DNA of 61,484 bases from Paludibacteraceae bacterium (GTDB lineage: Bacteria > Bacteroidota > Bacteroidia > Bacteroidales > Paludibacteraceae), in NCBI GenBank assembly GCA_017551675.1, contig JAFZLC010000035.1:1-61484 (forward strand), read 5' to 3'. The notes under the pieces are model-generated. The model made no database searches. It had not been told where the DNA came from and saw only the letters and a program-made list of their open reading frames with translations. Position 1 is the first letter of the stretch, and every line of letters starts with the position of its first letter. Shown piece after piece: positions 36,201 to 45,041 of this stretch. Position numbers and translations under genes: made by a program.

Positions 36201-36655
36201 CTTTGTTCTGCGGCGTGAAAACACAGGGAGGTATGTCGTCTGGAAATATTGTAAACCAAGTTCGTAGGGCACTGGAGTTGTGTGTGTCACCATGGCTCAG
36301 TGGAGAAGTGTCTCCGGCATTAGGACGCTCTTTTTCTGTCATGGATTTACAAAATGCTATCCGTACAATTCGTGGAGTCTCTTTAGTGTATGGATTTAAA
36401 GTCATACATGTATATAGTAAATCAGAGGATAATTATGAACGCGACATTTATGAGTGGGCATTGGACGATAACGATGAATTTCGAATCACCCCTTCAAAAA
36501 AATGGGCTGTTTTATGTATTGAGGATGTATATGTGAGACCACTTATTGATGAGGAAGAATGGAATGGTGTCTCTGGAATTGGTGACTTTGAAATTGGTGA
36601 CACTTTCGTTGTTGAGGCTCCTGAATCTGATATTAATGAAACGTTGGACTGCTAA
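33224..36655 (+). CDS. Large baseplate wedge protein (baseplate J/gp6-like, Afp11-like)
   Basis: This protein of about 1143 residues is the main wedge component. The conserved C-terminal part has the baseplate-J features SDEMQIRIKERISHRNRALLAGDYEKLILQNF, RVVCLSHVD, and VNQVRRALELCVSPWLSG...SFSVMDLQNAIRTIRGVSLV. The long N-terminal and middle parts are variable beta-rich modules. The start is taken at ATG 33224 (MRSIYNIGG), a 17-base overlap with the gp25 gene; ATG 33191 would extend it by 11 residues through the overlap. Its length is in the upper range of Afp11-type proteins. Confidence 0.9.
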   Translation: MRSIYNIGGTVRSNRARYACPNITFLASDFNMLLCKALKSAGQKEFVLSNGNHVSLADIYEYQPIIVCAEIMSCDLTDIQKAVHSINSNPSGEDLIKEKIKSMLFRIEDWRKRIEWASIQESYSYMLLTDLHEYIEVRWSAIYQEMCRLFPNLKLDNLKGVWCSAMINDISLSSAQDFLFRTGHQLVALIETLQSRIPIYMQEIMHNGNMDPSLSMMVYFLSKYAKMADSFNQRLQGINDFYYDKVLGVKCREERNGKFWISAKIAHGFSPFTLPSNTRIWIKREDKPICGRTLSDLVLTPVELNSLSWLEIGKVKERHPESDLNYVTNLTLSSFYPKDDDCDKKLGIGLRSSIFKLAGGHRHIKIHYVLTEDSVFFFKDMIRQVSQCQQISEKEAQNKVLNESTFRVYLSTSVGLLETGNFMMDYYETNTEGGISISIELDSNFPAIDVLEGCSNPEIRMLVSNRAWLYPYSWCRKIKMKKVKVSVAVDGLRNFQVHNDLGQVDVTQPFSPFGSSAVLGSWFVVGSEEMLNKRVSQVDLSLSWRGLPSDRTGMKGYYSSYVSNDSEIIDNTSFRVKGEYLSGYSWKPSLNNNEQYMFRTSLDEIPSPDDALVEKSFFSLSVPTITDRHLDNLEYEYGNVPCGFYRFVFTSPSMGFGESLYRKIFAETMLINSKIKHQLPIPKQPVMPMVDSVSLGYKAEAETEFIAGGASEIEVSYLQPAFGFSVRKDSFMYPIPLINGMEEGGRLVISFTGALGGSILNFYLELNDMMVEMWDIPKINWSYRTEDGWINFPDSNVLSDTTNGLLESGYVSLLMPEVVSSDMLDAKGCLWISALVEKDYKRCAKAKMVYTNVVQVEIEETDEEYNSIVGIESCTQVSPIKGERKKESSDEMQIRIKERISHRNRALLAGDYEKLILQNFMQIDRVVCLSHVDVKKIGRSPLVTLVVLKKKQSIEKVPLCTDSELREMEVFLKNYISPFVFVDVINPEYEYVTLFCGVKTQGGMSSGNIVNQVRRALELCVSPWLSGEVSPALGRSFSVMDLQNAIRTIRGVSLVYGFKVIHVYSKSEDNYERDIYEWALDDNDEFRITPSKKWAVLCIEDVYVRPLIDEEEWNGVSGIGDFEIGDTFVVEAPESDINETLDC

Positions 36656-36667
36656 ATATTTATAAAT

Positions 36668-37369
36668 ATGGCAAAAACAAATAGACGTACGTTAAAAGAA
36701 TATTTCTCACCAGGTAAGAAACCTGATAGTTCTCAGTTCGCTGATCTAATTGATTCGATGCTTAATATTGTTGACGATGGTTTGGTAAAGACTTCGGAGG
36801 GTGGACTTGTCCTTTCTCCAACCAATGGTAGTCGAGCTGGTAATTTTATGGAAGTACGTCAAGATATTTTGGATGGTGAGGCAGCATGGCGTTTCTACGT
36901 TAATGATAAGGGGACAATTTGTATAAAAAGAGGTGAAACAGATGAATCAGTTATCGAATTGCATCAAAATGGATTGGTTTCATTCTCTTCGGAACTTAGG
37001 GTTGATGGTAATGTTTCAGCAAAGTCATATCGAGGACAGATGTTGGAGGTGAGAGCGAATGGTCAATGGCATGATATCAGTAATTATGATTATGCGTGTT
37101 CGGCTTACTATATTGTAGCTAAAGCATGTGGTAAGAAAGGTACAGGCTTGTATGCTATGTGTGAAGTTTCGGCAATGAATTGTTTCGGAAGACATAAACG
37201 GGTAGTGTATTTGTGTAATTCGTGGTTTGGCTCATGGTTTAATAAAATACAAATCCGATGGCACAAAAGAACGGATGACAATGGACAGAAAGTTTATGGG
37301 CTACAGATGCGTACACGCTCTGATTTTGGAGAAGGATCTAAGATAACATTTTACATTCAGGAAAAATAA
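36668..37369 (+). CDS. Putative tail-fibre/adhesin-like injection-system protein
   Basis: This 233-residue protein begins with a pattern shared among Bacteroidota eCIS fibre-like proteins: RRTLKEYFSPGKKPDSSQFADLIDSML then VDDGL. A central part resembles short fibre repeats (RVDGNVSAKSYRG). The C-terminal third is rich in Cys and aromatic residues and might be a compact head that binds a receptor. It lies between two baseplate genes, a site where several loci keep fibre or variable genes. The fibre role is inferred from position, the N-terminal motif as I remember it, and the modular layout. Confidence 0.6.
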   Translation: MAKTNRRTLKEYFSPGKKPDSSQFADLIDSMLNIVDDGLVKTSEGGLVLSPTNGSRAGNFMEVRQDILDGEAAWRFYVNDKGTICIKRGETDESVIELHQNGLVSFSSELRVDGNVSAKSYRGQMLEVRANGQWHDISNYDYACSAYYIVAKACGKKGTGLYAMCEVSAMNCFGRHKRVVYLCNSWFGSWFNKIQIRWHKRTDDNGQKVYGLQMRTRSDFGEGSKITFYIQEK

Positions 37370-37392
37370 AGGTGTGAAATTTAATTAATAGA

Positions 37393-39204
37393 ATGAAGCA
37401 TATATCGATAGAGCGTAATCAGCAGGAGAAAAATTCTTTTGAGATACTTCAAGAGACGTCTATCTCTCAGTTGCAGGAATTGTCTGGCAATTTGTGGACA
37501 GATTATAATCTGCATGATCCTGGAGTGACTATTCTTGAACAGGTGAATTATGCTCTATGGGAACTGGATTATAGACTAAATTTTGATTTACAGGATTATT
37601 TTACATCTGGAGAGGTGTTTGATCCACGAAATTCAATGTTGTATTCTCCTGAGGAGGTCTTTACGACGATACCTGTTACACCAACTGATTATCGTTTGTT
37701 GATTTTATCATCGGTTGAAGATGTGTCAGATGTAAAAGTGATTGTAAACAAGGAATCTTGTTCGTATGATTTTGTGTTGGATACTTATTCAAATACGCTT
37801 GATGTCCGTAAACAGGATATTATTGCTCGTGTTGAACAACTTTTCCATGCGAACCGAAATTTATGTGAGATTCTTAACAAGGTCGTCTTTTCTCAATCCA
37901 TAGAACTTCAACTCCATGCGAATGTCGAAATAAATATGGATGCGTATGCCGAGCGATTATTGGCAGACATCTATTATCAGACTCAAGTATTTCTTAGTTC
38001 TGGACTCTCTTATATGTCTGTTGATGAGGAAATGAATCGGGGGAAAATGATTGATGAACTTTATGACGGACCTAGTCAACGTAAATTAATTGACCCATTA
38101 TCATTAACGAATCAAGATGGTTGCTTTGTTATCTCTGATTTGTATTCAATCGTTAATAAAATTGAAGGAGTGAGGAGGGTGTCTAATCTGTTTTTTTCAG
38201 ATGGTAGACGCCGTTATGTTGATAAACTACATGTACCGGATTTTTACCATTCTTATATCATAAAATCATTTGGAGAAGATCTGAACTCTATTTGTCTTTG
38301 GCGAAATGGGCAAAGGGTTCCTGTAGATGTTGATGAGGTATATAAACTTCTTCAGAATTATCGATATATGAGAGTGGAAACACCTAATTCCGTCGCTCAA
38401 GACAAAGAGAAATGCTCTCCTTTGAAGGGAGTGGATCATGGTAAATTATATCATACTCCGTTAGTCGATGGGCTTCCTGATTGTTATGGTGTGAATGGAA
38501 GGGCTATCTCAATCAATAAATCAACAGCTTCGAACGTAGATAAGGCTGAACAATTAAAGGTTTATCTTTCTTGGTTCGATGATGTTTTTGAAGATGTATT
38601 GGATAAATTAAACAACATCCATTCTTTATTAAATGGAGAATATGGGATATCATCAGGTTGGATAGATTTATTAGAAAGCATGTACGGGGAGAATAGTAGG
38701 TTGAGAGGTGTTAATTTCCATGGTGCTCGTAAACCTGATGCTCGTTTGTCTTTCGCAAAATATTTAGCCTCTTATGGGAAGGAGAGAGGGAAAGCTATGA
38801 ATTTGTTGGAGTCATCTTTCGAAAAATGTTCAGGCGTGGAAACTTATTTAAAGTTGTTACTGGGAATTGATGAACATAAGTTTGATTTCTTTATTGTTGA
38901 ACACCCTCTTTTAGCCTATTCTCAATCTATGGAGATACCAGAAGAGGATAAGTTTACAATCTCTGTCCTATTTTTTGCTTCGGATGAGTTGTTGCAGGAT
39001 AGACATTTTTGTAATTGTTGTCTTTTTTTGTTAAGGAAGAGAATACCAGCACATATTGCCGTTCGATATATAAAATGGTTCCCATTTTCCACAAGAAATG
39101 CTTTTAAAGCTGATTTCGATTTTTGGAAATATATGCTTTCCACGCAGCGGAAATTGGGTGCGGACGTGTTGTCAACAAAATTATTAGAATGGTTGAAAAA
39201 ATGA
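37393..39204 (+). CDS. Second baseplate wedge protein (Afp12-like)
   Basis: This 603-residue protein begins with the J-like wedge motif LSGNLWTDYNLHDPGVTILEQVNYALWELDYRL, diagnostic for Afp12/gp7-type baseplate proteins of eCIS. The rest alternates wedge-type beta modules and helices (RKLIDPLSLTNQDG, KIEGVRRVSNLFF). It ends with an ATGA overlap with the tape-measure gene. With the large J-like protein it would form the wedge ring. Confidence 0.87.
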   Translation: MKHISIERNQQEKNSFEILQETSISQLQELSGNLWTDYNLHDPGVTILEQVNYALWELDYRLNFDLQDYFTSGEVFDPRNSMLYSPEEVFTTIPVTPTDYRLLILSSVEDVSDVKVIVNKESCSYDFVLDTYSNTLDVRKQDIIARVEQLFHANRNLCEILNKVVFSQSIELQLHANVEINMDAYAERLLADIYYQTQVFLSSGLSYMSVDEEMNRGKMIDELYDGPSQRKLIDPLSLTNQDGCFVISDLYSIVNKIEGVRRVSNLFFSDGRRRYVDKLHVPDFYHSYIIKSFGEDLNSICLWRNGQRVPVDVDEVYKLLQNYRYMRVETPNSVAQDKEKCSPLKGVDHGKLYHTPLVDGLPDCYGVNGRAISINKSTASNVDKAEQLKVYLSWFDDVFEDVLDKLNNIHSLLNGEYGISSGWIDLLESMYGENSRLRGVNFHGARKPDARLSFAKYLASYGKERGKAMNLLESSFEKCSGVETYLKLLLGIDEHKFDFFIVEHPLLAYSQSMEIPEEDKFTISVLFFASDELLQDRHFCNCCLFLLRKRIPAHIAVRYIKWFPFSTRNAFKADFDFWKYMLSTQRKLGADVLSTKLLEWLKK

Positions 39205-42200
39205 ATTTTATGAATGTCGATACTTGTCAGTTTTTATTGAATTCTTCGTCAGAGGATTTTGCTAAAGGACTCTATCAAAGGTGGAATGAGTTTTTCAGAA
39301 ATTCTTTTGAGAGAGTATTCGAAGAGGAATGGTCTGTTTTTGATAATGATGATGATATCATTGAAATAGAAAGTCTTGAGTTAAATCTTGGAACGGTGTC
39401 TGAGGAACACTTTGATCAGGAGTTCTCGGAGAAATTGAGAGAGAAATTACAATCGTTGAAATTACAGTTATTAAACACTCATTCTTATATAAAATGTGGA
39501 AATTCGAAAGTGAATATTCGTCGGAAATCAAAATCTTCATTGGCATGTGAACATCTGATTTATTTCCTTCTGCATGGTTGCGTGTTGCCTGGTATTGATG
39601 ATAAATTTTCAGATGTAAGTTATCTCCTGCAAATAGCTCTTGAGTCTTCTTCTTCATCGTTACGCGCTTTTTTGGAACGCTATGGACATTATGATTTTAT
39701 TCTACGTCGGCTTTCACAACAATTTAGTGATGAGGATTTGGAAAAACTTGTCGATAAACTACATCCTGATGAATCACGGTTCGTATGCCTTTATGTTAAA
39801 TTGCATATTGAAGGATATAAAAAGAAATTTTATGAAATTAAAACACCCAACGTTTCTGATGTCGCTTATCGTGATGTTTTGTGGCAGGTGGTACTTAGTT
39901 ACTTATATACGGAGGGTAAGTCTTGGTTCTCCAGAAAGCAATTCATTGCCTACACCTTAAAAGCTTTGGCAGCTCATTATTGTTTGGATTTGTCTTTGTT
40001 GGTTCGGTGGGTTACTTTTGCTGTGAATGAAATGGAATCTTTTCAAGCCTATAGGTTGGAGTTTACAGAACTATTGACAAAGATAGCGGAAGATAATCCT
40101 TATGTTAGTTTAGATAATACAGAAGCAAATACGATTATTTCAGTCCTTCAGACAAGTGTTCCTAATGTGCTTTTAAAAGAATATTTGCTGTCAAGAAACA
40201 ATTTGATGTATGTTTTATCTCAAGAAAGTAATCTACATAGTATCGTTTCTGCTTTACCTGAAGATGGAATTAGAAAGATAATTGTTGCTCTTTCCTCTCA
40301 GGAAGCAAACTTTATTTTTTGTCTGGATGATTGTATTGAAAGGATAAAAAATAAAGGAGTATTGTCTGGTAAGTGTAATAATGAATATAGTCACATTAAA
40401 TGGCAGTTCATTTTACAAATTGCCATCAATATGCCAGAAACAAGGTTTGACAGAGTTTCGTTTGTTCAAACTGTTATAAAGAATTTGGCTGATTATTATC
40501 ATGTAGATTTTGTAGAGTTGTTAGACCTATTTCGTGATAGCTTAGAGAATCAAACAACTTCTTTGGAAGTAAGCTTATCCTCTGTATTGTCTAACCTTCA
40601 TGCGTTATACGTAAAAGATGAATATGTAATACAAGAAAATCTTGGAACCGATAATTTGGTTGAGAAAGATTTGGAGAGGATTGTTCAAGATGTCACTCTT
40701 TTCGAAAAATTCTTTTCACATCATTCTATTGCAGAATTAGAACGGTTGATTTCAACTTTACATCTTGCGGATAATGCGTTTGTGGTTCATTATGCACGTA
40801 ATCTGGAAAAACATAGAGATGGACTGTTGGAAGGAAAAGCGAATGAAGGATTCTCTTGTATAAAATGGAGAATTTTGTTCTCATGTTTAATGTTTCCTCA
40901 TGGTTCAATCTATTCAAGAAAAATATATTTCCTAAAGGTTTTGAAAGAACTTGCTGCACATTATAATCTTTCTCTTTCAGAAGTATTAAAGTCATATTGG
41001 TTGGAGTTGAATGAAGCGGGGAAACAATCTGATATGGAAAGTCAAGACCTACTTGATGTGGTTAAAACATTATATATAGAGCTTATTCAAGAATCTCCTT
41101 CGATCTCTATGTCAGAAGAAGAGACTCGACAAATGCTTTTATTATCGTTCGGAAGGAATAATGTGCCGTCAGAATACCAGCGGAGATTATTGGTATATGC
41201 TATTACTTCTTATCCTCAATTGTTGTCTTCATTATGGAAGTCGGATTGCTTATCGAATAGTGAGATTCTTACGCTTTTAAGAGAAAATACGAAAACAATG
41301 TACTTGTTTTTAAAATCTATTTCTGATAGTAGAATAACTATAGTGTTGGAGGAGTTGAAAGAATTTTATCATCAACTCGTAAAGTGTGGAGCATCAACAC
41401 TTATCTTGCAAGAATCAACAAAAACAATACTCTCCCGGTTGATACAATTGACGTCTAAATCCTATTTTTCATGGTCTGTATGTGAAATGAAAGAGTGTTT
41501 GCAAAATGTGGTTGATTTAAGTGCATTAAAGAAGGATCTTGAAAATCGGATGGGTTCAAATGATTTGAATAAGGATAAAAACCAAGTAGAAATAAGAGAA
41601 ATAGTGAGGGAAAAACTGGAACAATTTCGTCCTACAAATGATTTGAAGGGAATTTTAGAAGATGAGGTCGTTAAACAGAAAGAATTGTGGGTGGTCGAGA
41701 ATGCGGGACTTGTATTGCTGGCACCCTATCTGCCACGTCTCTTCCAGTATGCTGGATACCTCAATTCGGAAGGTAAGGATTTCCTGAATGATGAGAGTAG
41801 GATACGAGCCATATTTTTATTGCAGTACATTGTTTATGGGGAAGAGAGAGAACATAAAGAGGCTACATTGTTCTTAAATAGGCTTTTAGTGGGACTTAAG
41901 TTCACTTGCCCTATACCTCTATCGTGTAAGTTGACAGAGAATGAAATCAAATTGTCGGAGAGTGTGTTGGGAGACATAAAATATCAATGGACGAAGATGA
42001 GTCACACTTCAAACGAAGGATTCCGTGTCTCTTTCTTGCAGAGAACGGCTAATCTGAAATGTGAGAATGAAAGGACATGGCAGATGAATGTGGATAAACG
42101 TGCGTATGATGTTTTATTGGAGACGATTCCATGGAGTTTTAGAATGATAAAATATCATTGGATAGAGCGGTTGATTGTTGTGGAGTGGAATTATAAATAA
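39201..42200 (+). CDS. Contractile injection system tape-measure protein (CIS_TMP)
   Basis: This protein of 999 residues carries near its N-terminus the pattern typical of the CIS tape-measure family (about 45-85): EIESLELNLGTVSEEHFDQEFSEKLREKLQSLK. It is otherwise mainly helical, with many repeats of LRELLASHY-like helices (KELAAHYNLSLSEVL, KNLADYYHVDFVELL, KALAAHYCLDLSLLV), suggesting at least three duplicated units. The start is at 39201, overlapping the preceding stop as ATGA. The tape-measure protein sets tube length, so a long one suggests a long particle. It ends just before the AAA+ gene. Confidence 0.88.
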   Translation: MNFMNVDTCQFLLNSSSEDFAKGLYQRWNEFFRNSFERVFEEEWSVFDNDDDIIEIESLELNLGTVSEEHFDQEFSEKLREKLQSLKLQLLNTHSYIKCGNSKVNIRRKSKSSLACEHLIYFLLHGCVLPGIDDKFSDVSYLLQIALESSSSSLRAFLERYGHYDFILRRLSQQFSDEDLEKLVDKLHPDESRFVCLYVKLHIEGYKKKFYEIKTPNVSDVAYRDVLWQVVLSYLYTEGKSWFSRKQFIAYTLKALAAHYCLDLSLLVRWVTFAVNEMESFQAYRLEFTELLTKIAEDNPYVSLDNTEANTIISVLQTSVPNVLLKEYLLSRNNLMYVLSQESNLHSIVSALPEDGIRKIIVALSSQEANFIFCLDDCIERIKNKGVLSGKCNNEYSHIKWQFILQIAINMPETRFDRVSFVQTVIKNLADYYHVDFVELLDLFRDSLENQTTSLEVSLSSVLSNLHALYVKDEYVIQENLGTDNLVEKDLERIVQDVTLFEKFFSHHSIAELERLISTLHLADNAFVVHYARNLEKHRDGLLEGKANEGFSCIKWRILFSCLMFPHGSIYSRKIYFLKVLKELAAHYNLSLSEVLKSYWLELNEAGKQSDMESQDLLDVVKTLYIELIQESPSISMSEEETRQMLLLSFGRNNVPSEYQRRLLVYAITSYPQLLSSLWKSDCLSNSEILTLLRENTKTMYLFLKSISDSRITIVLEELKEFYHQLVKCGASTLILQESTKTILSRLIQLTSKSYFSWSVCEMKECLQNVVDLSALKKDLENRMGSNDLNKDKNQVEIREIVREKLEQFRPTNDLKGILEDEVVKQKELWVVENAGLVLLAPYLPRLFQYAGYLNSEGKDFLNDESRIRAIFLLQYIVYGEEREHKEATLFLNRLLVGLKFTCPIPLSCKLTENEIKLSESVLGDIKYQWTKMSHTSNEGFRVSFLQRTANLKCENERTWQMNVDKRAYDVLLETIPWSFRMIKYHWIERLIVVEWNYK

Positions 42201-42216
42201 TAAATGTGGTGTCTAT

Positions 42217-43515
42217 ATGAATCAGATTGTTACAGTTCAATATATAAAATGGTTTCATAAAATTCTTGAAACGGCTATTGCTCTTTATTTTAATAACGAT
42301 AGCGAATTTTCAAGATTGGAGGATGTCGAGTTCCCGACGGACAATCAATTGGAAGTCGAATTGGGACTTGACCACGTTACATTAGAAGAACGTGTTGTGA
42401 TTCTGTTGGCTCTTATGCCACATATCTCTCCTCAATCTCTGGATATATTTTTTTCTGTAAATAAGAATACGGGCCGCCCTTATACTGAATTTGGTGGTTG
42501 GAAGGGAATGTCTCATGGGGGATTCTTGCCTACAGGAGAAACTGCCGCCTTTATTTTGGCTGGTGATGATATAGAGAAAAGAACTGTGGTGATGTCGTTA
42601 TTTGCCAAAGAACATTGGTTTTATAAAAACAATATTCTCAGATTGGATGGGGCTAGTCATGGAGAACCTTTCCTTAGCGGACAGCTGAAGGTGACAGATG
42701 AATTTTTATCTAAGGTGTTATTTCATAGGGATTTTAAACCTACTTATAGCTCGGATTTTCCTGCTAAACTGATTGAGACAGAATTGAATTGGGAAGATTT
42801 GGTGGTTGATTATAAGGTTGAAGCATCGCTTGAAGAGATGAACACTTGGATTATAGGCCATCGTACCATCATGGAGGAGTGGGGGTTGAAAAAGTACTTG
42901 AAAAAAGGATATCGCGCATTGTTCTACGGACCTCCTGGAACGGGCAAAACATTGACTGCCACGTTGTTGGGTAAACGTAATAATATGGATGTTTATCGGG
43001 TAGACCTGTCCATGATTGTTTCTAAATATATAGGTGAGACGGAAAAGAATTTGGCTAAGGTGTTTGATTTGGCGGAAAGTCGGAATTGGATTTTGTTCTT
43101 TGATGAGGCTGATGCACTGTTTGGGAAAAGAACCTCAGGTAATACTTCTAATGATCGTCATGCGAACCAAGAGGTGGCCTTCCTCTTGCAACGAATGGAG
43201 GATTATGATGGAATCATCATTTTGGCGACAAACTTGAAAGCTAATATTGATGAAGCGTTTGCTCGAAGATTTCAGTCTATGGTTTATTTTCCAATTCCAG
43301 ACGAACAACAGAGAGAATGCCTTTGGGAGAATATGTTGCCACAAAACTGGTTGGGTGATGACAAAAAGGAAATACTCTCGGAAGCTATTCAGAATGAACT
43401 TTCAGGTGGAAATATAGCAAATCTGATACGTAAATGTGCTATCCATCTGTATTCAACCAATAATAAAAAATTAACAAAAGAAATATTTCATAGGATAATC
43501 AATGAGAGATTGTAG
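42217..43515 (+). CDS. AAA+ ATPase of the injection system (Afp15-like)
   Basis: This 432-residue protein has a helical N-terminal domain (about 1-190) and an AAA+ domain with Walker A GPPGTGKT (238-245), Walker B WILFFDEAD (291-299), and an arginine-finger region FARRFQSMVYFPIP. Afp15/Pvc15-type ATPases are conserved in eCIS and are needed for assembly or cargo loading. They differ from ClpV of type VI secretion, which has two AAA domains. The start at 42217 (MNQIVTVQ) is chosen; the extension to the left runs through the end of the tape-measure gene. It overlaps the next gene by 14 bases. Confidence 0.95.
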   Translation: MNQIVTVQYIKWFHKILETAIALYFNNDSEFSRLEDVEFPTDNQLEVELGLDHVTLEERVVILLALMPHISPQSLDIFFSVNKNTGRPYTEFGGWKGMSHGGFLPTGETAAFILAGDDIEKRTVVMSLFAKEHWFYKNNILRLDGASHGEPFLSGQLKVTDEFLSKVLFHRDFKPTYSSDFPAKLIETELNWEDLVVDYKVEASLEEMNTWIIGHRTIMEEWGLKKYLKKGYRALFYGPPGTGKTLTATLLGKRNNMDVYRVDLSMIVSKYIGETEKNLAKVFDLAESRNWILFFDEADALFGKRTSGNTSNDRHANQEVAFLLQRMEDYDGIIILATNLKANIDEAFARRFQSMVYFPIPDEQQRECLWENMLPQNWLGDDKKEILSEAIQNELSGGNIANLIRKCAIHLYSTNNKKLTKEIFHRIINERL

Positions 43516-45028
43516 TTTGAAAATAGTTGTTTTATACGTATGTCTGCTGTTGCCATCGCTTACTTGGGCGGGTGATCTTGGTAGTGCCTTTAGCAGATAC
43601 TATCCGTTTTCTTCACAAACGGTGGAGGGATGGAATTATATACGTGAGCATTATGCTACGTTTCAACTTCCTGCACCTGAAATCGTTGTCCCAGAAGAGA
43701 TAGAGAAGAAAAAGGACTCTGTGGAATTTGTCAGTATAATGTCTGAAGAAACTGAATACCTGACTATAGAAGTGGGTCAATATGAGCCAACAGAAGAGAC
43801 AGAAGAGGAATCGGAAGAAGAGGAACCTGAACCTGTTTCGGAACCCGCAAAACCTGTAGTTGATGCAACTGATGAAAAGGCCGATTCTTTACCCGCCTTT
43901 CTTCGGTATGAAGTGGATTCCCTTGCAAAGGTGATAGGCAGTTATGATTATAAGAGGCTAACATTTTTTATAATTCCGTATTGGATGAGTGATGTGTATA
44001 AACATTTAGATCGACATTCGAATGCTTATTTAGATAATCATGAATCATATTTGGGTTATATCGTAGATCCAATGACAGGAGGTTCGCTTGTTGAAACTAA
44101 TTTTAGTACATACATCAAGGATACAACTCAGAATTGGGAGGAAAAGAGGCAGACAGAGTTGCTTGTTATGTTCTCGGGAGATGTTTATACAGAGCAGTTT
44201 TTGTTATCAGACTCATCACAAAAGAGATTGATACTGAACTTGTTTGGAGACTCTATGAGTGTTCTTCGACATGAACACGTCAGTGGCGTTAATTTTTATT
44301 TTCCAGATTATCGATTTGATAGACCCAGAGAGATGGCGAAGTTTGTTAAGACGATAAGTTTGGTGGTGGATAGCTTTGTAGATAAAACAGACGGATATTA
44401 TATGTTCGGAGCCAAGGAACCCACACACAAAAATTTGGAATTGAATCTGATGTTCAATTATGAGGAGAAGACGAAGCATTATAATTACATCTCAGGTTTG
44501 CAATGCTTTGTGGATGCTATCTATTTTGCTGATTTTGATGAATTCGGATTGCCAGTTCGAATGATTAAGGACAATGGCTCCGTTGATACAGCATCGATAC
44601 TATCTCGAATAATCAATCCCTTTTACTTGTTTCATTTCAAGACAAATGAGGTGGATGAAACATCCAGAACAGATTTGGGAAAATTGATAAAATGTGATTA
44701 TAACTCAGGTATATGTGGACTGTTTTTAATCATTGAAATTGTTTTATTCCTTCTTATCATTGTTTATATTGTTCTTAATTTCACATCAACCGAAATGAAT
44801 TTGTGGAAGTCTGTTTATCCGACGTTGTTTGTTTTAGTGCCGATAACATTGGTTTCAGAATTAGTTGTCTTCTTTTTCTGTTTCTTGGAAGCCTTGTCGC
44901 CCCAAATCATTTTCATCAAAATAGAGAATAGTTATACTGAAGTATTCAAATTAATGTTTTTGCCTATTATTCCGATTGTTATATATCTTGTATATCAGAG
45001 AGTGAAAGCGAATTCTATTTTACCATAA
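43502..45028 (+). CDS. Signal-peptide protein with acidic linker and three C-terminal membrane helices (unknown)
   Basis: This 508-residue protein is not recognised. A signal peptide (1-23, ending LTWAG) is followed by a short N-terminal region, a strongly acidic linker (about 93-112, nearly all E/P/T), a soluble extracytoplasmic domain (about 130-390), and three hydrophobic segments (403-427, 439-463 and 482-499). The soluble domain has alternating strands and helices (LTFFIIPYW, TELLVMFSGDVYT, HVSGVNFYFPDYRF) that resemble a degenerate TIM barrel such as GH18 without catalytic acids; this is a guess. It overlaps the AAA+ gene and lies 13 bases before the first cargo gene, so it belongs to the operon. 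It may anchor the particle to the inner membrane, or aid release. Confidence 0.72.
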   Translation: MRDCSLKIVVLYVCLLLPSLTWAGDLGSAFSRYYPFSSQTVEGWNYIREHYATFQLPAPEIVVPEEIEKKKDSVEFVSIMSEETEYLTIEVGQYEPTEETEEESEEEEPEPVSEPAKPVVDATDEKADSLPAFLRYEVDSLAKVIGSYDYKRLTFFIIPYWMSDVYKHLDRHSNAYLDNHESYLGYIVDPMTGGSLVETNFSTYIKDTTQNWEEKRQTELLVMFSGDVYTEQFLLSDSSQKRLILNLFGDSMSVLRHEHVSGVNFYFPDYRFDRPREMAKFVKTISLVVDSFVDKTDGYYMFGAKEPTHKNLELNLMFNYEEKTKHYNYISGLQCFVDAIYFADFDEFGLPVRMIKDNGSVDTASILSRIINPFYLFHFKTNEVDETSRTDLGKLIKCDYNSGICGLFLIIEIVLFLLIIVYIVLNFTSTEMNLWKSVYPTLFVLVPITLVSELVVFFFCFLEALSPQIIFIKIENSYTEVFKLMFLPIIPIVIYLVYQRVKANSILP

Positions 45029-45041
45029 AAAACCGAAAGTT

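Noticed and set aside
39123-39200. N-terminal extension of the tape-measure protein
   Set aside because: It lies within the end of the preceding wedge gene; the ATGA overlap at 39201 is the likely start.
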